Shown here: positions 7,943-11,147 of the stretch, one piece after another | How positions within the stretch are numbered: the first letter of the stretch is position 1 | Layout: each line of letters starts with the position of its first letter | NCBI GenBank assembly: GCA_002692165.1 | Contig: NZJL01000049.1 | Span: 1-11,147, forward strand | DNA: 11,147 nucleotides | Direction: 5' to 3' | From: Porticoccaceae bacterium | GTDB lineage: Bacteria > Pseudomonadota > Gammaproteobacteria > Pseudomonadales > Porticoccaceae | Made by a program: the position numbers and the translations under genes | The notes under the pieces: generated by a model | Told to the model about the DNA's origin: nothing | What the model saw: the letters and a program-made list of their open reading frames with translations, nothing else | The model's database searches: none

Positions 7943-8112
7943 GAGATCGAATCCTTTGTGAAAAATAAATGGTAACCCAACCGGGCTCGCGATCAAATTT
8001 TTTATTTACATGAATTTCAAAAACAGTGCCAAGGTCTTAGTTGGTCAAAGTCAATTCACATATATATACTCTCTTTAACAGTTTAGCGACGGATCATCTA
8101 AAGGAAGCCAGT
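7943..8112. promoter_or_regulatory. Divergent control region between the SDR-Rieske and NTF2-VOC-MFS units
   Basis: This 170-base gap must drive both units. On the plus strand, TTGGTC (8041-8046) followed 18 bases later by TATACT (8065-8070, five of six -10 matches) is a candidate promoter for the rightward unit. Repeated GTCAA words (GGTCAAAGTCAA at 8043-8054) and CCAA/TTGG half-sites around 8030-8044 could be an operator. No regulator gene is present in the window. No convincing -10 was found for the leftward unit. Confidence 0.4.
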
Positions 8113-8613
8113 ATGACTCTCAACCAAAACCAATTGTGTGACATAGAAGCTATTAAGAACATAGCAAAAAGATACTGCAGGGGAGTTGACAGGCTTGATG
8201 CCCAGGAGATGCGATCTGCTTATTGGGCCGATGCCACTGACGATCACGGAGTATTTGCCGGAAATGCATGGGAATTTGTAGACTTCTGTATGGAGGCTCA
8301 CCTGCACTGGCGCTCAACCTCGCATTGCATTTTTAATCATATTGTAGAGTTAGACAATGATCAAATTCATGCAAGGGGAGAGATTTATAATGTTAGTTAT
8401 CTGTTGCAAAGAGATGAGGATATTTTGGACACTTGGCACGGAAGATATCTTGATGTATATCAGAAAAGAAATCGTGAGTGGCGGATTCTAGAGAGAGTGT
8501 GTGTCCATGATTTCACGAATACAACCAAAATAAACCGAATGGACTTCGACTCTTCAGGTTTCCGTCAGGGTGACTTCGATCGAAAAACGCCAAGACGGAA
8601 AATTGGTCCTTGA
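8113..8613 (+). CDS. NTF2/SnoaL-like protein, cone-fold lyase/isomerase type
   Basis: I start at ATG 8113 (166 residues), which has AAGGA 7 bases upstream; an in-frame TTG at 8041 would add 24 residues unrelated to the fold. The pattern IKNIAKRYCRGVDRLDAQEM at 14-33, then YWADATDDHGVFAG (37-50), RSTSHCIFNHIVEL (67-80) and a W/R-rich final strand (EWRILERVCVHDF), is the SnoaL-like/NTF2 fold (PF13577 type). Asp26 or Asp29 and His71 occupy positions where enzymes of this fold, such as LinA and scytalone dehydratase, carry their Asp-His pair. Members include dehydratases, dehydrochlorinases, isomerases, and ring-hydroxylating oxygenase small subunits, which share the same fold. It could therefore be a lyase of the pathway or, less likely, a divergent beta subunit for the divergently encoded Rieske enzyme. 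The charged C-terminal tail (about 145-166) is an extension. Confidence 0.86.
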   Translation: MTLNQNQLCDIEAIKNIAKRYCRGVDRLDAQEMRSAYWADATDDHGVFAGNAWEFVDFCMEAHLHWRSTSHCIFNHIVELDNDQIHARGEIYNVSYLLQRDEDILDTWHGRYLDVYQKRNREWRILERVCVHDFTNTTKINRMDFDSSGFRQGDFDRKTPRRKIGP

Positions 8614-8713
8614 ATGTTTGTTTTTGCTAGACTCTATAGCGCCACAGTGACCAACAAAATCTTGAAGATGATTAGCAAGCAAACGCCTTGAATAAATAGT
8701 TGAGGTATAGATC

Positions 8714-9247
8714 ATGATAACGCAAAGTAATCCATTAAAATTGCCCATTTTTCAGTCTGCCTGGGTGGTTGATGACATTGAAACCGCATGTCTAGAATGG
8801 TCAAAAAATCTTGGCATAGGGCCGTTTTTTGTGAATCAATATGGTCCGGATGAAATCACGAATACTACATATCGCGGTCAACCCGGGCGTTTCGAAATAA
8901 TAGTTGCTCTAGCTCAGGCCGGCCAAACACAGATCGAACTAATCCAACCCCTGGTTGAACCATCGATCTATCGAGACGCAATTAAACCAGGGCAGCCTGG
9001 TTTTCACCACGTGGGTGCTTGGAGCCACGATATTGAGTCCGATATCGTTTGGTTTGAAGAGCTGAATTTTCCAGCAATTACAACTGGTGCTGCAGGCGAA
9101 ACAAGATTTGCTTACTTTGACACGAGGCCCATAATTGGTTGTATGTTTGAACTTGTCACTGCTAGCCAAGAAATTGACGAGTTTTTCACATCTATCAAAG
9201 ATGCCTGCTCTAATTGGGACGGAAACAAACCAATCCGCTACAGTTAA
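8714..9247 (+). CDS. VOC-superfamily (glyoxalase-fold) protein
   Basis: This 177-residue protein has two beta-alpha-beta-beta-beta modules typical of vicinal oxygen chelate proteins. The first module begins IFQSAWVVDDIETA (12-25) and ends QIELIQPL (73-80). The second begins GFHHVGAWSHDIES (96-109) and ends CMFELV (143-148). Candidate metal ligands are Gln14, Glu75, His98 or His99 and Glu146, a plausible full set. VOC enzymes include epimerases, extradiol dioxygenases, lactoylglutathione lyases and hydrolytic/lyase enzymes. The length and the methylmalonyl-CoA-epimerase/glyoxalase_4-like motifs point away from extradiol dioxygenases, which are longer. It follows the NTF2 gene after 100 bases, with GAGG 9 bases before the ATG, so it probably acts in the same pathway. 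The reaction is unknown. Confidence 0.88.
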   Translation: MITQSNPLKLPIFQSAWVVDDIETACLEWSKNLGIGPFFVNQYGPDEITNTTYRGQPGRFEIIVALAQAGQTQIELIQPLVEPSIYRDAIKPGQPGFHHVGAWSHDIESDIVWFEELNFPAITTGAAGETRFAYFDTRPIIGCMFELVTASQEIDEFFTSIKDACSNWDGNKPIRYS

Positions 9248-9546
9248 AATCTTCATAGAACTTTGGTCATTATGGGTAATAAATTGCTCTTTCAATATCA
9301 ATCCGTTTTATGGATCACTCGAAAAAGCATACAATGTAAGAGCGCTTGAACTAGCTTTTAGATTACGGATTTTTAAATAACCAATCACGCCAATAATGCT
9401 TGCCGTCCGTCAGTGTTGACTCTCGATTAAAAAGTACTTTTATCTGGTTCAAATACAAAGCTTCCAACGAATTAGAATTACAAAAAAGAATTTAAATCGT
9501 AGTCGCGAAAGCGGTTAGTAGCATACATTTCTCAAGGAAAAAATAA
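9248..9546 (+). other. 299-base gap between VOC and MFS genes
   Basis: No gene or remnant was recognised on either strand. It contains the candidate promoter at 9416-9443 and an A/T-rich leader, so the transporter may have its own transcript as well as read-through from VOC. Confidence 0.45.
9416..9443 (+). promoter_or_regulatory. Candidate promoter for the MFS gene
   Basis: TTGACT (9416-9421, five of six to -35 consensus), a 16-base spacer, then TTTTAT (9438-9443, four of six to -10). It would give a leader of about 100 bases before the GTG at 9547. Confidence 0.4.
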
Positions 9547-10842
9547 GTGATTTCTGCAAATTGGCCGTTCCAGCCCAATCACTTCCCCTTCTACTATGGC
9601 TGGGTCGTCCTCGGCGTAAGCACGCTAGGTATACTTTGCAGTTTTCCGGGGCAAACCATAGGCCTGGCCGTTTTTACAGACTCTCTGATGGAGGCCCTGG
9701 ATTTAAATCGAACGGAGATATCTTTAGCTTATTTAATTGGCACCGTTGGCTCGTCATTCCTTCTCTCGAGAGCTGGAAGGTATTTTGATATTTGGGGTGC
9801 TAGAGTAATGCTTCCCACTACCTCTATCTTACTAGCGATATCCATCATCTTTGTCAGTTTTGTAGACAAGATAAACTCGATATTGGGGGCATCATCTCTC
9901 GTCAGCTTTGGTTTAATCACCCTTGGATACTTTAGTGCGAGATTATTTGGCCAAGGCGTTCTAACCAACTGCTCTCGGAATGTTCTCCTCTTATGGTTTG
10001 AAAGAAAGCGAGGTCTTGTCGTTGGCATTAGGATGCTATTCGTGACGTTCGGTTTTTCCATTGCACCAATGCTCATCGGGGGTTCAATAGCTGTTTGGGG
10101 TTGGAGAGAGACGCTCTGGATTTCGGCAGGTCTCTCGGGCATATGTTTCTTTTTGTTGTCCATTTTGTTTGTTCGAGACACTCCAGAATCATGCGGTTTG
10201 AAAATGGATGGTATCGAGTCTAGCGACTGCGATGAAATAACTCAGGTTGCTACTTGCAAGACTCTCAAGCAAGCAAAGAATAGTCCTGTTTTCTGGATCT
10301 ACTCATTTAGCTTAAGCATGAGTGCTCTTTTTGGGACAGCACTTGTATTTCATGTAATCTCAATCTTTAACGAGGCCGGAAGGGAAACATCGGAAGCATT
10401 GGGATATTTTTTCCCTGCGGCCATTTTTGCTACCTCCACAAATTTCCTTGCCAGCTATATGTCGGACAGAATTCCTTTGAAACCTTTCTTGGTGATTATG
10501 GTGACAGCCATGTGCTTAGGCGCCATTGGTTTCATCTATTTGGAACGGAATTGGGGTTATTGGATGTTGATTTCAGGTTTTGGTGTTAGCTCTGGGCTAT
10601 GGAGTTTACTCGGCAACTTAGCTTTTGTCAGATTCTTTGGCACAACCCATCTGGGTGAAATTAGTGGTTTTAGCTCTTCAATAAATGTTTTGGCAAGCGC
10701 GATTGGACCAGCAGTATTTAGTCTTGGTTATGATTTTTTTGGAACTTATGCGGTAGCTGCAAAAATCTGTTTGATTGTCTTAATACTGTTGCTTGCTCTG
10801 GCTATCTTTGTGCGCCAGACAGAACCCTTGCATCGAACATGA
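9547..10842 (+). CDS. MFS transporter, monocarboxylate-porter-like
   Basis: This 431-residue inner-membrane protein has about 12 hydrophobic segments in two halves joined by a polar loop (about 208-250). It starts with FYYGWVVLGVSTLG (15-28) and an FPGQTIGLAVF segment, the YGW...GxxxGVF pattern of MCT/oxalate-formate-like MFS carriers. Motif A is GRYFDIWGAR (77-86). WFERKRGLVVGI (150-161) starts the TM5 region, and RDTPES (210-215) closes the first half. In the second half, SDRIPLKP (306-313) is the repeated motif A-like loop, and GPAVFSLGYDFFGTY (387-401) is typical of the last helices. The start is GTG, with AAGGA 8 bases upstream. It most likely imports the carboxylate or small organic substrate degraded by the neighbouring enzymes; export of an intermediate is the alternative. 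Confidence 0.93.
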   Translation: MISANWPFQPNHFPFYYGWVVLGVSTLGILCSFPGQTIGLAVFTDSLMEALDLNRTEISLAYLIGTVGSSFLLSRAGRYFDIWGARVMLPTTSILLAISIIFVSFVDKINSILGASSLVSFGLITLGYFSARLFGQGVLTNCSRNVLLLWFERKRGLVVGIRMLFVTFGFSIAPMLIGGSIAVWGWRETLWISAGLSGICFFLLSILFVRDTPESCGLKMDGIESSDCDEITQVATCKTLKQAKNSPVFWIYSFSLSMSALFGTALVFHVISIFNEAGRETSEALGYFFPAAIFATSTNFLASYMSDRIPLKPFLVIMVTAMCLGAIGFIYLERNWGYWMLISGFGVSSGLWSLLGNLAFVRFFGTTHLGEISGFSSSINVLASAIGPAVFSLGYDFFGTYAVAAKICLIVLILLLALAIFVRQTEPLHRT

Positions 10843-10915
10843 TGGTTTTAAGATACGTTGACGTCTTCACGATATTATGATTATTGGCCGCCATTTTTCC
10901 ATCCCAAAACAAAAG

Positions 10916-11147
10916 AAAAAGCGACAACACGGAAGTCTGATTCTGATTCGCCTGAGACAACATATTCATACCCGCGTGCTGAGTGATATTTTGTCTGGCA
11001 AGCTCTGTAGACTCTCTGGCATACTCCGCATCCATTATGCGGCTTCTCGCTGCAGCTGAGTTCTATAAGACTTTTTGCAAATTATCTCCCGCATATTCTA
11101 GCCGACTCATTGTGGCGCCTGGTCTCGCTCATGTATTATTGATTCCT
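10916..11147 (-). pseudogene. Flagellin C-terminal remnant (5' part outside window)
   Basis: The minus strand reads ARPGATMSRLEYAGDNLQKVL, a TAG (11063-11065), NSAAARSRIMDAEYARES, then TELARQNITQHAGMNMLSQANQ and QTSVLSLF. This is the conserved C-terminal D0/D1 region of bacterial flagellin (usual form: RLE...NL..V.E..SAARSRIMDADYA.E...LAR..I.QQAG.AML.QAN....VLSL). A TGA at 11129-11131 interrupts the frame just before it, and the frame runs past VLSLF without the usual stop, into sequence convergent with the MFS gene. With at least two nonsense codons and a lost end, it cannot make functional flagellin. The N-terminal half lies to the right of the window. Homology is clear; whether the whole gene is dead needs the flank. 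Confidence 0.82.

Noticed and set aside
8939..9301. 120-codon minus-strand ORF over the VOC gene
   Set aside because: It is antisense to a convincing VOC protein, with no independent motif or ribosome binding site.
9729..10181. 150-codon minus-strand ORF inside the MFS gene
   Set aside because: It is a shadow of a clearly recognised membrane transporter.
10877..11059. 60-codon plus-strand ORF at the right edge
   Set aside because: It is antisense to the flagellin remnant.
1041..11147. Stop-codon recoding to explain internal stops
   Set aside because: TAA, TAG and TGA all interrupt recognisable genes, and all three also end intact genes here (for example TAA at 3931, TAG at 5615, TGA ending the MFS gene). 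Frameshifts accompany the stops, so decay explains them better.

Overview
The window looks like a moderately AT-rich chromosome segment from a Gram-negative bacterium, most plausibly a marine or host-associated proteobacterium. That guess rests on protein style (short-chain dehydrogenases, a Rieske oxygenase, a VOC protein, a monocarboxylate-porter-like MFS protein and a flagellin fragment); no marker gene fixes the taxon. I see no rRNA, tRNA, CRISPR array or insertion sequence.

Left part (1-2349): a partial, apparently intact short-chain dehydrogenase of an unusual subfamily runs off the left edge on the minus strand. Next to it lies a broken secreted-protein gene (about 1041-1747, minus) with three in-frame TAA codons and a frameshift. 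About 600 bases follow with no gene I recognise.

Middle part (2350-5617): a VAO/GlcD-type FAD-linked oxidase (plus, TTG start) and an NADPH-dependent FMN reductase-like flavoprotein (plus, TTG start, strong ribosome binding site) are separated by about 1.07 kb. That gap is not empty. Its minus strand carries a heavily decayed acyl-CoA thioesterase-like (hotdog) gene, recognisable by motifs scattered over all three frames.

Right part (5783-10842): the best preserved block is two divergent transcription units. Leftward, an SDR (GTG start) and a Rieske ring-hydroxylating oxygenase alpha subunit form a two-gene unit with a 23-base gap. Rightward, an NTF2/SnoaL-like protein, a VOC (glyoxalase-fold) protein and an MFS transporter follow. 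Import, oxygenation, dehydrogenation and lyase/isomerase-type steps fit a small catabolic cassette for an unknown cyclic or aromatic compound. No ferredoxin, ferredoxin reductase or oxygenase beta subunit is present. The FMN reductase and FAD oxidase to the left may belong to the same pathway, but that is inference.

Right edge (about 10916-11147): the conserved C-terminal part of a flagellin is present on the minus strand with two in-frame stops and no normal end, so it is a pseudogene. Three clear pseudogenes in 11 kb, one of them flagellin, beside an intact catabolic block suggest a genome losing genes (possibly motility) while keeping this metabolic function.
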